This document shows positions 1 through 8,313 of a DNA stretch of 64,000 nt, piece by piece; position 1 is the first letter of the stretch; every line of letters begins with the position of its first letter. The stretch is taken from positions 1 to 64,000 of the forward strand of contig CBFIIT010000002.1 of NCBI GenBank assembly GCA_965662725.1, given 5' to 3'. Origin of the DNA: UBA8337 sp965662725. Its GTDB lineage: Bacteria > Pseudomonadota > Alphaproteobacteria > RS24. The notes beneath the pieces are model-generated. The model worked only from the letters and a program-made list of their open reading frames with translations, was not told the origin of the DNA and did no database searches. Made by a program: the position numbers and the translations under genes.

Positions 1-638
1 AGCAGCAAAATATCCGGGTCTTCGCGCAAGGCGCCTTTCAGGGCCGAGGCAAAGCTAACCGTGTCACGGCCTACCTCGCGTTGAGAGATAATTGATTTAA
101 TTTCCGAATGTACAAATTCCACCGGATCCTCAATGGTGATGATGTGTTCGGCGCGTTCGCGATTAATCTTATTGATCATTGAGGCGAGCGAGGTTGATTT
201 ACCCGAACCGGTCGGGCCGGTCACCAGCACCAGACCTTTTTTCTCAGTCAAAATATTATGCACGGCTTGCGGCAGGCCAAGCTGATCGATATTCGGCACT
301 TCGGTCACAATTGTCCGACAAATCAGCGCCCAGCCGGTCAGTGTGTGATAGCCATTGGCACGAAAGCGCGCCCCGCGCACGGTAATCGCAAAGTCGATAT
401 CTTTGGTTTCGGCAAAGGTTTCAAATAATTCTTCGCCCAATTCGGTGCGGAATAAATCTTCCAGCATCTGATCATTGACCGGGCAGTCTTCCATCAATTG
501 AATATCGCCATTGACGCGAATGGCCAAAGGGCTACCGGAACGCATATGAAAGTCAGAAATACGATATTCTTTCGGCAGGTCGTCCAAATAACGATAGACC
601 GGATTATCGGATGGGAGAGGCTCTTCGGCTTCAGACAT
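1..638 (-). CDS. pilT: PilT-like type IV pilus ATPase (partial, C-terminal part beyond left edge)
   Basis: Hexameric secretion/retraction ATPase of the PilT/GspE family, acting at the inner-membrane base of a type IV pilus. The gene is read from an ATG at 638 and stays open to base 1, giving about 212 N-terminal residues. An N-terminal domain with ISDFHMRSGSP matches the PilT ASDLH-type start. Walker A GPTGSGKS lies at residues 141-148, followed by TIEDPVEFVH (Asp box) and a stretch ending ALREDPDILL, where PilT proteins continue into Walker B. The lack of a long PilB-type N-terminal domain favours PilT over PilB. It is divergent from the prepilin peptidase gene. No strong Shine-Dalgarno is seen. 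The exact paralogue (PilT or PilU) cannot be fixed from half a gene. Confidence 0.85.
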   Translation of the reverse strand, partial: MSEAEEPLPSDNPVYRYLDDLPKEYRISDFHMRSGSPLAIRVNGDIQLMEDCPVNDQMLEDLFRTELGEELFETFAETKDIDFAITVRGARFRANGYHTLTGWALICRTIVTEVPNIDQLGLPQAVHNILTEKKGLVLVTGPTGSGKSTSLASMINKINRERAEHIITIEDPVEFVHSEIKSIISQREVGRDTVSFASALKGALREDPDILL

Positions 639-740
639 GGGTTAACTCTGCTCTTACACGAATACGTTAACTATGGTTATACTCGCGCCGTGATTTATTG
701 ACCAGTAGTTTGGCTGATTGTTGGAGGAATGTTGCGGAAA

Positions 741-1526
741 ATGGACATGATGGAAAACAATCTGCTTTTTGTTTTGGTGGCGATTATCGGTGCCTGCCTT
801 GGCAGTTTTGCTAATGTTGCCGCCTTACGCAGCTTGCGCGGCACTGATTGGGTCAAACAACCTTCAACCTGTTTTCATTGCGAGCAGCCATTGGGTTTTT
901 CAGAAAACCTGCCAATTATCGGTTATTTCCGTCATGGCGGTGTTAGCGGCTGTTGTGGCGAGAAGCTGCCGAAACGTTATCTTTATGTTGAATTGGCAAT
1001 GGCCGCTCTAACGCTTATCGCGTTCATACAATTACCCTTGGCGGCGTTTTTCAGTTTTCTGCCTTTTGTCATTTTGATGTTGGTGATTTTTCTCACCGAT
1101 ATGGAAGCCTTTATTATCCCCGATTGGACCAGCCTTGGCGGGCTTGCTCTGGCATTGGTGCTGGCTTTATTTGCCGCGCCGGGATTGCCCGATATCATTA
1201 CTGCATTAATAGGTGCTGCGTCAGGCTTTGCGCTGATTTATGGAATTAACGCAATTTATAAATTATGGCGCGGGCATGATGGTATGGGCTTTGGTGATGT
1301 TAAAATGATGGCAATGCTGGGGGCATGGTTGGGGCCGTTATCGCTGCTACCGATTCTCTTTACTGCCAGCATATGCGGCGCATTTTTGGGTATTACAGCT
1401 ATTTTATGGGCCCGTGCCTCGGCAAAGGGCGATGCGCCTGTGCAACTGCCATTTGGCTGTTTTCTGGCCCCCGCAGCGCTTTTATGGTTGTTCTTTGCGC
1501 CACAGCTTTTGCGTGCTGTGCAGTAA
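741..1526 (+). CDS. pilD: Prepilin peptidase (A24 family, PilD/GspO type)
   Basis: Polytopic inner-membrane aspartic peptidase that cleaves the leader of type IV prepilins and usually N-methylates the new N-terminus. Both catalytic aspartate motifs are visible: LTDMEAFIIPD, and the hallmark GMGFGDVKMMAMLG. The N-terminal cytoplasmic loop has CFHC, but the second cysteine pair is SGCCG instead of the usual CxxCG, so the zinc-binding loop looks altered. ATGs at 729, 741 and 747 are in frame. The GGAGG at 723-727 is too close to 729, so I chose 741, although TTG 732 is also possible. A TTACAC-N18-TATACT promoter may lie at 654-683. Its likely substrates are the three pilin-like proteins encoded downstream. 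Confidence 0.9.
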   Translation: MDMMENNLLFVLVAIIGACLGSFANVAALRSLRGTDWVKQPSTCFHCEQPLGFSENLPIIGYFRHGGVSGCCGEKLPKRYLYVELAMAALTLIAFIQLPLAAFFSFLPFVILMLVIFLTDMEAFIIPDWTSLGGLALALVLALFAAPGLPDIITALIGAASGFALIYGINAIYKLWRGHDGMGFGDVKMMAMLGAWLGPLSLLPILFTASICGAFLGITAILWARASAKGDAPVQLPFGCFLAPAALLWLFFAPQLLRAVQ

Positions 1527-1606
1527 TCCACCGATTTTGCGCACCTTGTAACCTAAAGACCCTTATAATCGGAAAACCGAAGAGATTCGTTTTTCGACGA
1601 GGGTAA

Positions 1607-2008
1607 ATGATGAATACGCTACGCACAGAAGACGACTATAAGCGCGCCATTAAAGATTTGCTGCAACAGGCTGAACACAGCTTGGAAGGTGATTTGGCTG
1701 AGCGTGATGCCGACCATCAAGTTGAAATGTCGAACCGCGATATGCGCCATTATATGAAGGGGCTGGATTTGGCAATCAGCGAAGAGGCAACAATTGCCTT
1801 GCGCGCCGAGTTTTTGCGTTACTCTTCTGTATTTGACACAAAACGCTCGCAAGACACGATCAAGCTGGCGGTCGCGCAAGTTATACAGCCCATGGTTGAG
1901 GAATGGATCAACCGGAATATGGCCGATATCGCGCGCGAGGTAATTACCGAAGCAATCGGTCGCATATCTGAAGTGCGGGCGACCGGAAATTTGAAACGGC
2001 CGAAATAG
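1607..2008 (+). CDS. Small protein with PopZ-like (DUF2497-like) C-terminal segment
   Basis: Protein of 133 residues with no signal peptide or membrane segment. The first 80 residues are charged and helical. Residues about 85-120 (VIQPMVEEWINRNM, then an IAREVITEAIGRIS-like stretch) resemble the C-terminal oligomerisation segment of the polar organiser PopZ (pattern RPMLREWLDxNLPxxVExxVxxEIxRI). This is a resemblance by eye, not a search result. A GAGGG at 1599-1603 precedes tandem ATGs at 1607/1610. It sits between prepilin peptidase and secretin genes on the same strand, so it may be a pilus-locus protein with a role at the cell pole, but that is inference. It is shorter than true PopZ and lacks an obvious acidic proline-rich linker. 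Confidence 0.6.
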   Translation: MMNTLRTEDDYKRAIKDLLQQAEHSLEGDLAERDADHQVEMSNRDMRHYMKGLDLAISEEATIALRAEFLRYSSVFDTKRSQDTIKLAVAQVIQPMVEEWINRNMADIAREVITEAIGRISEVRATGNLKRPK

Positions 2009-2022
2009 AAAGCAGGCGTTTT

Positions 2023-5000
2023 TTGCGTAAGACAGTAACAGTAACCGGTAAATTCATTCGCTTCAGCTTGGCGACGGCGCTGTGTGTAAATGCCTATGGC
2101 TGCGGTACAAGCCCGGGGCGCGATTTGTCTATGGCCGGTGCAGTTGAAAAATTTGATGACCGCCGCGCTTCGGCACGCGCCGAGCAAGCGCGGCTTGACG
2201 GTTTACTGGATGAAGTCGAAGCGCGCCGTCCGGCCCGATTGCGGCCATTGCCGCCGCGCCGCGAATTATTGCAAGTGCGGGTACCGCGCAAAATTGAAGT
2301 CGATGATATTGCCGATGATGTGGTCGCTGACAGTATCAGTGACACGAGCGCGCAAAATTTCTCTTTTGACGATATGGGGCTGACGCAAAATGCCAATAAT
2401 GCGCAGCTTTTATCCGGTAAGCGGTCAATTGAAAGCCAAATCAAAGCTATTGATAAGCGGATTGAGACGGTGCGCCGCAATAGGCGCGGCGTGTTGGCAA
2501 CATTTAATATGGAAAAGCTGCTGCTGGACCAGATGGATATGCGCCATGCCAAAACCCGCGATTTGAAACTGCAAGGCTTTAAGATTGCGCATGAAAAAAT
2601 GCTGCAAGGTTATATTGCGGAATTGGAAACCGAATATGAGGAAACCGAGCCGAGCACCATTATCGGCCTGTCGGACAATCAGGAATTGGGTGCGCTGGCC
2701 ATATTTGGGCGCAATGAAATGGCCCGCAAAGATGAATATGTGTCGCTCGATAAAAGCTTTTTGTTTGTCGGCAATGGCGTCAATACCGGCATTTCACTTG
2801 GCCGCATGGATGATTTGGCCAACGAAGTCGGATCGCGCACATTAAGCGTCAATCTTGCCGGCCTTCGTTTGCCAACCGCGCTGAAATCTCTTGCCCGGTC
2901 GATAAATCTGCAAATTTACCTGTCACCCTCAGTGATTGCCGCGCCACAGAAAGTAAGTCTCGATATTTCGCGTGCCGATGCTTTGGATATTTTTGATATT
3001 CTGATTGATAATTACGGCCTCGCCATGGCCTATGACCGCAAGATGAGCGTCGCGCGTTTTTATACGCGCTCTGAGTTTAATTTGCGGGTCGAAGATGCGG
3101 TCGCGGCGGCCGAATTTCATAATCGGCGGGCCAAGAATTTACGTAAAATCAGTTCATTGGATAATGACACATCGGCGTTGCGGCAGATTTATCAGAATTA
3201 TTTCCAGCATCCCGATGACGCCGGACGGGTAAGGTCTTTGACCAATGATGCGCTTATCGAGCAGGACCATTCACCCGCTGTCGCAGCGGCGATTGTCGCG
3301 TTTAAGGAAAAAGCGCTTGAAAATGAAATGGCCTTGGACGAGTTGGATTTGGAGCACGCTACGGCGCGCCAAGAACAGGCGACCAAAACCCAGACTGCTC
3401 AATTTGCCTTAGAAGATGTTGACCAAGCATTGAGCTTGCTTGAAACCGAGCGGCAAGAGCGGCTGGCCTTGTTGCAAGAAGTCTTGCTGAAAATCGCCGA
3501 AGCGCCAAAAGCAATTGGAAACGCTTCGGCTAATGCCGCAAGCAGCGCCACAGATATGGGTGATACTGAAAACGGGCGGGATGATATTGCGGCACTGCAG
3601 GCAAATCGCCAGAGCAGTAATAATAATGAACCGCAATTCCTCGACGGCCCTGATGCCGGTGAATTGCGCGGACGGGTGGTGAAAGACGCTAATTTGCGCA
3701 CCAGCGAGCCGATTTATACCGAAAAATTCACCGTGTATAATAGTGAGGGAGCCAATAGTTGTGGCGGCGGTGGCGGTGGCGACCGCGTCGAGCAGATTAA
3801 AGACGAACTGACCGGCTATTTCACCCAGCTTTATACGGATGAAATTTTGGCGGCTGAAAAAGCCGCCGAGGCTGAAGAAAAGGCGGCGCGTGAAGCGGCC
3901 GAAAGAAAGCGCGCTGCGCAAGTCGAAAAAGCGCGTGAGCGGGCTGAGCGGGCAAAAGAAGCACAGCAAGCGGCGCAGCAGGTCGCTCTTCAGCCGATTG
4001 CCCCGCGTTTGCAAGATGCGCTGGCAACTACCAGCGTTACCGATATCGCCAGTGATTTAGTGCCGTCTAACGGGGCTGATGACGCAGCAGCACAGCCGGG
4101 CGGGGCGGATGGTGGCGTTGTGCGCCAGCCGGTCGCGCCGGTTCAACCAGCTCCCGTGCAGCCACCGGTTGGTGAAGCGCCTGAAAATGGAAATGGTGAA
4201 ACCGAAACACAAACGTCGGCGCCGGAGGGCGTGACCCCCAGCTTCTTGACCGATAGTGATTTCCGTCGGCCAACGGTTACATCGGTTGCCGATACGGTGA
4301 TTGTCACCGGCTTTAAACATGATGTGGAATTGGCCTCCGAATTGATTGAAAGCCTCGACCAAGCCGATAAGCAGGTTTTGGTTGAAGTGTTTATGGTCAA
4401 TGTGGCTAAGAACTGGCAGCGTCAATTGCAAAGCCGGTTGGAAAACGCCATTCGTACGGAAGCCAAGACTGACCCCGATATTGGTGATTTACCGGATTCT
4501 GTTAAATCGCAATTACCGGGACTGATTGAGGTGCGCGACAATAATCTCGTTGGTGTGCGTGGTGCGCTACAATTTGCCAATCGCGCTGCGGCTGCCAATA
4601 GCTTCACCTTGAATAATTTCCGCCTCGGTCTGGCGTGGACTATTGACTTTATGGAAAGCAATTCGCTGGGCCGGAAAGTCTCCAGCCCGACAATTTTGGC
4701 CTTGGATGGCTGTCAGGCGCAAATTCAGAAATCTGAAACCCGTTATTTGCCGGTAACCAATACATCAGCGCCAGTTGTAACGCCGGGCGGTCAGACCATT
4801 CCGGGTGATGTGACCACCACTTATCAGCCGCGGCAGGCGACGTTGAGCCTCGATGTGACACCGACCATTAATCCGCTAAACGACCATGTGCGGCTGAAAA
4901 TCACGTTTAATGATGACTTCTTTGTCTCCAGCGACCCGAATTCAGACAAGATTACCAGCAAGATCAATACTGAGTTTATCGCCGCACCGGGTGATGTGAT

Positions 5001-5211
5001 TGTGCTGGCCGGTCTTTACACGGAAGATAATTCGAAAACCCGTAACGGCCTGCCGGGCACGACCAGCGTGCCATTTCTGGGCACATTCCTCGGCACCAGC
5101 TCGGATGCCAAGAATACGCAGGAAATGGTCATTTTCCTCGCACCGGAAGTGATTACGCCCAATGCCGTTGATGCGCCGATCAATTCAGCAGCCTTCTATA
5201 ATGTTAAATAA
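2023..5211 (+). CDS. Large lipoprotein secretin of a type IV pilus/type II secretion-like system
   Basis: Outer-membrane secretin of 1062 residues, about twice the length of PilN/BfpB-type lipoprotein secretins. It starts with TTG at 2023, with an AGCAGG-like site upstream. A hydrophobic signal ends in AYGC, with Cys27 as the probable lipidated residue. A coiled-coil region follows, then a secretin/TonB short N-terminal-like domain near residues 270-350 (LRLPTALKSLARSINLQIYLSP). A second coiled-coil and low-complexity part contains a six-glycine run near 582 and an AEKAAEAEEKAAREAAERK-type helix near 610-650, then a proline/alanine linker. An N-domain near 745-800 precedes the secretin core near 884-1045, with VPFLGTFLGT and MVIFLAPEVI. 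It probably forms the channel for the pilus built by neighbouring genes. The reading frame overlaps the next gene by 11 bases. Confidence 0.85.
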   Translation: MRKTVTVTGKFIRFSLATALCVNAYGCGTSPGRDLSMAGAVEKFDDRRASARAEQARLDGLLDEVEARRPARLRPLPPRRELLQVRVPRKIEVDDIADDVVADSISDTSAQNFSFDDMGLTQNANNAQLLSGKRSIESQIKAIDKRIETVRRNRRGVLATFNMEKLLLDQMDMRHAKTRDLKLQGFKIAHEKMLQGYIAELETEYEETEPSTIIGLSDNQELGALAIFGRNEMARKDEYVSLDKSFLFVGNGVNTGISLGRMDDLANEVGSRTLSVNLAGLRLPTALKSLARSINLQIYLSPSVIAAPQKVSLDISRADALDIFDILIDNYGLAMAYDRKMSVARFYTRSEFNLRVEDAVAAAEFHNRRAKNLRKISSLDNDTSALRQIYQNYFQHPDDAGRVRSLTNDALIEQDHSPAVAAAIVAFKEKALENEMALDELDLEHATARQEQATKTQTAQFALEDVDQALSLLETERQERLALLQEVLLKIAEAPKAIGNASANAASSATDMGDTENGRDDIAALQANRQSSNNNEPQFLDGPDAGELRGRVVKDANLRTSEPIYTEKFTVYNSEGANSCGGGGGGDRVEQIKDELTGYFTQLYTDEILAAEKAAEAEEKAAREAAERKRAAQVEKARERAERAKEAQQAAQQVALQPIAPRLQDALATTSVTDIASDLVPSNGADDAAAQPGGADGGVVRQPVAPVQPAPVQPPVGEAPENGNGETETQTSAPEGVTPSFLTDSDFRRPTVTSVADTVIVTGFKHDVELASELIESLDQADKQVLVEVFMVNVAKNWQRQLQSRLENAIRTEAKTDPDIGDLPDSVKSQLPGLIEVRDNNLVGVRGALQFANRAAAANSFTLNNFRLGLAWTIDFMESNSLGRKVSSPTILALDGCQAQIQKSETRYLPVTNTSAPVVTPGGQTIPGDVTTTYQPRQATLSLDVTPTINPLNDHVRLKITFNDDFFVSSDPNSDKITSKINTEFIAAPGDVIVLAGLYTEDNSKTRNGLPGTTSVPFLGTFLGTSSDAKNTQEMVIFLAPEVITPNAVDAPINSAAFYNVK

Positions 5212-5629
5212 CAGACACGGGGAAAGCGGCTTTTCTCTGGTTGAAGTGATGGTCGCATTGACGGTGATTACCACCGGCATTATCGGCACGATTTCTATGG
5301 TCAGTGCCAATCGCGCTCTAATGGAAACAAGCTGGGCGCAAGCGCGGATGATTTATATTGCTGATAGTGTGATGAGTGAATTGGCGGTGCAGTTTCAGCG
5401 CAATGGCACATTGCCGATTACCGCTGACTATGATTGGGCCAATGACCCGAATAATTTTGGCGGCGCAATATTGTTTAGCGATAATGGCTATACGGCGGAC
5501 GCCTCAACGCTCAGCATTGCCAGCGGCGTGGCACCGGTAAGCTATGCAGTGACCTTGCGGCTGGTCAGTCCCAGCGGGCGGCGGATGACGCGGACGCGAA
5601 ACTTTTTCAAAAAATTAAAAACCCCGTAA
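5201..5629 (+). CDS. Type IV prepilin-like protein (PilV-type minor pilin)
   Basis: A 142-residue prepilin-like protein. A short leader, MLNNRHGESG, is followed by FSLVEVMVALTVITTGIIG, the classic cleavage/methylation site with Glu5 and a hydrophobic helix. This makes it a substrate for the prepilin peptidase at 741. I chose ATG 5201 because it gives a ten-residue charged leader; the start overlaps the end of the secretin gene by 11 bases, suggesting translational coupling. The globular part has aromatic and Asn/Asp-rich segments. SLVEVMVAL is typical of PilV/GspI-type minor pilins, but assignment to one subclass is uncertain. Confidence 0.85.
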   Translation: MLNNRHGESGFSLVEVMVALTVITTGIIGTISMVSANRALMETSWAQARMIYIADSVMSELAVQFQRNGTLPITADYDWANDPNNFGGAILFSDNGYTADASTLSIASGVAPVSYAVTLRLVSPSGRRMTRTRNFFKKLKTP

Positions 5630-5643
5630 GGCGGGATAAGAGC

Positions 5644-6159
5644 TTAATAGCGGCGCACGCGATTGAGCACTAAATTACCGCCCGACACTTCGTAAAGGCC
5701 AAAGGCGATGCGCGTGCCTTTATCGTCAAAGCCGCAGCCATATAGGCGGAAGAAATTACCGTCGCGTTTGATGAAGAAGCGCCTTGTGCGGTCGCCATTG
5801 CTGGCACGCACGGACGGGTAATAGCTGGCAGCATCGCTCTCATAAGGGGCGACGCATTTCTCGCGGTCTGATGCAATATTGCTGTCAGTAGCGGCAATTG
5901 CGCTGCCGCTCCATGTTGCGTCTATGGCGAAGTTGTCAGACAGCACGTGCCATGCATTGCCCAATCCGGCTTCCGCTTCGTCCAATGCAGCGCGGCGATC
6001 GTTTTTTCGTGCTTCGCTCAATGCGGCAATGTTTAATTTTGTGCCGACCGAGCCGGCCAAAACGCTGATGAGAACGATAAAACCGATTGCCAAATAAAGC
6101 GCAAAACCTGATTCCGGATCGGGCCGTGAGGCTTCGCCATGCAGTATGTCTTGTCTCAA
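5644..6159 (-). CDS. PilX/GspK-like minor pilin
   Basis: A 171-residue protein with a leader ending in ESG followed by FALYLAIGFIVLISVLAG, a hydrophobic pilin-type helix. Position +5 is Leu rather than Glu; loss of Glu5 is known for GspK, the tip subunit of type II pseudopili, so this may be a tip or priming subunit. An ARKNDRRAALDEAEAGLGNAW stretch matches the helix that follows the membrane part in PilX/GspK proteins (often A-AExAL-). Two cysteines (EKC and YGCGF) could form a disulfide. It lies convergent to the PilV-like gene and directly downstream of another pilin gene on the same strand (11 bases between). Confidence 0.7.
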   Translation of the reverse strand: MRQDILHGEASRPDPESGFALYLAIGFIVLISVLAGSVGTKLNIAALSEARKNDRRAALDEAEAGLGNAWHVLSDNFAIDATWSGSAIAATDSNIASDREKCVAPYESDAASYYPSVRASNGDRTRRFFIKRDGNFFRLYGCGFDDKGTRIAFGLYEVSGGNLVLNRVRRY

Positions 6160-6169
6160 AAAACGCCCC

Positions 6170-6742
6170 CTAAAACCTTGTCATGGCAAACATATTAAAC
6201 CGACGGCGAATGGTCGTGCGCACGGTTTCATCTGTGCCGGGGACGATTTTTTCCAATTGCAATTTTACGTCCAGCGAATAATCCGAGCCGTAAGTATCGG
6301 AAAAAGCAATGCTTGAGATCAATTGGTCGGTGAGGTTTTCCCATCCCAGCGCATCGGTCGCCGGAGTGCAGCCATCATTATTTTCACTGCGCGTTTGCAA
6401 GCGCTTTTCAAACACTCGAAACTCGCGCCTTTGCCGTGTCGAGGCATTGGTGTCAAAGCAGAATACGGCGGTGCTGCCGGTAAGGCTGACGGCAGAGGCT
6501 GCAGGCAATGCATTGGCGGTTTCCTGATGCCCGGCCAAAGCGGCCCATGGCTCAATCTGGTCAAAGATTTGTGAGCTGGCCATCAGTAATTCGGTTTGCG
6601 AATTCATCCGCTCGCTTTGTGTGTTGAGATTGGTCATCACGGCAATCAGCGCGGCAGAAATAATGCCGATAATGGCCAAAGTGGTGGTCAGTTCTGTAAG
6701 TGAAAACCCGTTTTGGCGAGACATATATGCCGAGGGATACAT
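6170..6742 (-). CDS. Type IV prepilin-like protein (PilW/GspJ-type)
   Basis: A 190-residue prepilin-like protein. MSRQNG is followed by FSLTELTTTLAIIGIISAALIAVM, with the Gly/Phe cleavage site, Glu5 and a long hydrophobic helix. Two starts are possible: ATG 6742 (leader of 12 residues) or ATG 6724 (leader of six); neither has a clear Shine-Dalgarno. The gene begins eight bases after the preceding gene on the same strand, so translation is probably coupled. The C-terminal globular part contains two cysteines (FCFDT, DGCTP). Together with the PilX/GspK-like gene it may form the tip complex that starts pilus assembly; this is inferred from the combination of subunit types. Confidence 0.8.
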   Translation of the reverse strand: MYPSAYMSRQNGFSLTELTTTLAIIGIISAALIAVMTNLNTQSERMNSQTELLMASSQIFDQIEPWAALAGHQETANALPAASAVSLTGSTAVFCFDTNASTRQRREFRVFEKRLQTRSENNDGCTPATDALGWENLTDQLISSIAFSDTYGSDYSLDVKLQLEKIVPGTDETVRTTIRRRFNMFAMTRF

Positions 6743-6750
6743 TTCGCGGT

Positions 6751-7434
6751 CTATCGCACTTGCGCTGCAAATTCGCGTGCTTTCAGCGCATAGACTTCCG
6801 GCGCAATCAAACCGGCTTCATATAATTCGCGCAAGGCCAGCATATTGCGTTCTATTTCTGCCAAACGGGCGCATTCTGCGGCCGCATCGCGCTGTTTTTT
6901 ATTGGCTGTCATTATCGACGGGTCTTCATAAACATCGGTGCGCTCATCGCCATGGTCACGATGCAACCATGAGGCGCTGAAGAAGCGCGACTTCTTCGGC
7001 GGTGGCGCTTCGCCGACTTTCGGAATGGTAATATCGTCAAGCTCATCCATACCGCCATCATCAATATCAAATTGATGCGATATATCGCTATCCAATTGGT
7101 CAGGAGCGGGCATGGCCGCCATCTCATCGGCCAAATCAATTTCCATGGCGGCGTTTTTTTCGTCCCCCATAGGGGCAATATCATCATCCATGCTGAGCGT
7201 CATTTTATCGTCAGCCATATCGATTTCCGGCATGGCTGCCATCATATCATCCGATAATTCGTCATCTTGCATGGCTGCTTTATTTTTTACCGGTTTCGGA
7301 TTTTTTGCCGCTTCTTTGCGACGACGCATAAGGGTAACAAGCGCAATCAGCACGATAATCGCAGCTATGGCAGCAAGAAATACCGGCCCGTATTGGTCAA
7401 AAATACGCCCAAAAATGCGAAAGAAACGTTCCAT
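6751..7434 (-). CDS. Membrane-anchored acidic protein with SHOCT-like C-terminus
   Basis: A 227-residue protein of unknown function. Residues about 16-36 form one transmembrane helix (PVFLAAIAAIIVLIALVTLM), followed by a basic stretch RRRKEAAKNPK that should face the cytoplasm. Residues about 55-135 are very acidic and methionine-rich (repeats of DDxxxAMPEID type), probably disordered. The last 35 residues (MLALRELYEAGLIAPEVYALKAREF) look like a SHOCT domain, a short helical module often at protein C-termini (pattern LxxLxxLxxxGxITxEEFxxxKxxLL). It is the first gene of a minus-strand set leading into two minor pilin genes, so a role in pilus assembly or regulation is plausible but unproven. 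Confidence 0.65.
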   Translation of the reverse strand: MERFFRIFGRIFDQYGPVFLAAIAAIIVLIALVTLMRRRKEAAKNPKPVKNKAAMQDDELSDDMMAAMPEIDMADDKMTLSMDDDIAPMGDEKNAAMEIDLADEMAAMPAPDQLDSDISHQFDIDDGGMDELDDITIPKVGEAPPPKKSRFFSASWLHRDHGDERTDVYEDPSIMTANKKQRDAAAECARLAEIERNMLALRELYEAGLIAPEVYALKAREFAAQVR

Positions 7435-7476
7435 ATTACCAATCTATGCCAAAACGGCATGATTCTCACGTGAAAA

Positions 7477-8286
7477 TTAGATTTCAATTTCCATAAAATC
7501 GCGCGTCACAAAGCTTATCGGCAGTTCGGCTTGCGCCTGTGCCTCAATGGCCAATAAATTGTCATCATCGCGTTCCGGCTCATGGTGAAAAATCCCGAAT
7601 TTTTTTACCTCAGCCGCTTTCGCCAGCCGAATGCCTTCTTGCCAAGTCGAGTGGCCCCAACCGCGCCGCGCTTCAAATTCATCATCTTCAAACGTGCAAT
7701 CATATATTGCCATATCAGCTTCTCGCATGAACTCAATCAAGGCCTGATTGGGCTGTCCCGGCACATGCTCGGTATCCGTTGCGTAAACGAAACACTTGCC
7801 GCCGCCGGTCGCTTTCAGCGCATGCGCACCGCCCGGATGCGGTATCGGCAGGGATGTCACATCTATCGGGCCGAGATTGAGCGGCTCTTTATCTTCGTGA
7901 TGGACAAATTGCACATCGGCTTGGAAATCTTGCAAGCTGATGGGGAAAATCGGTCTGCTTAAATAGCTGTCAATCGCGTCATGTAAAGTCGCTTCATTAA
8001 TGCCGAAACTGTGCAAACGGATTTTGAAAGACGGGTCGAAAAACGGCTTAAAAAACGGCAAGCCACAAATATGGTCGGAATGAAAATGCGAAAAGCAAAT
8101 ATCAATTTCGCGTTCTTCGCCGGCCATAAATTCACCGCCCGCATGAATAAGACCGGAACCGGCATCAAAAATAATCCGCCGATTATTAACGGTAATGGAA
8201 ACGCATGCCGTATTGCCGCCAAACAAACGGTGGGCCGGTGTGTTCATCGGCAAAGATCCGCGTGTACCCCAAAAGACCAGTTGCAT
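7477..8286 (-). CDS. Metallo-beta-lactamase-fold hydrolase (PhnP/RNase Z-like group)
   Basis: A 269-residue metal-dependent hydrolase. It opens with LVFWGTRGSLP and FGGNTACVSI, the hallmark of the COG1235-type family, and has the HFHSDH motif (HxHxDH) for two metal ions. YATDTEH provides a further metal ligand, and GHSTWQEG and FHHEPERDDD are the typical C-terminal motifs. It has no signal peptide, so it is cytoplasmic. It starts 27 bases after the CHASE2 cyclase gene on the same strand. Since relatives in this fold include cyclic-phosphate and cyclic-nucleotide phosphodiesterases, it may degrade the neighbour's product; this is inference from context. Substrate is not fixed by the motifs. 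Confidence 0.8.
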   Translation of the reverse strand: MQLVFWGTRGSLPMNTPAHRLFGGNTACVSITVNNRRIIFDAGSGLIHAGGEFMAGEEREIDICFSHFHSDHICGLPFFKPFFDPSFKIRLHSFGINEATLHDAIDSYLSRPIFPISLQDFQADVQFVHHEDKEPLNLGPIDVTSLPIPHPGGAHALKATGGGKCFVYATDTEHVPGQPNQALIEFMREADMAIYDCTFEDDEFEARRGWGHSTWQEGIRLAKAAEVKKFGIFHHEPERDDDNLLAIEAQAQAELPISFVTRDFMEIEI

Positions 8287-8313
8287 AATGTCGCAAAGCT
8301 CCCGAATGATTTG

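Noticed and set aside
3762..3782. Glycine-run repeat in the secretin as a phase-variation or slippage site
   Set aside because: The codons vary (GGC/GGT), so the DNA is not a homopolymer or perfect repeat, and the reading frame is intact on both sides.
3409..4014. Antisense frame within the secretin gene
   Set aside because: Low-complexity shadow of the Ala/Glu/Lys-rich coiled coil; no ribosome site.
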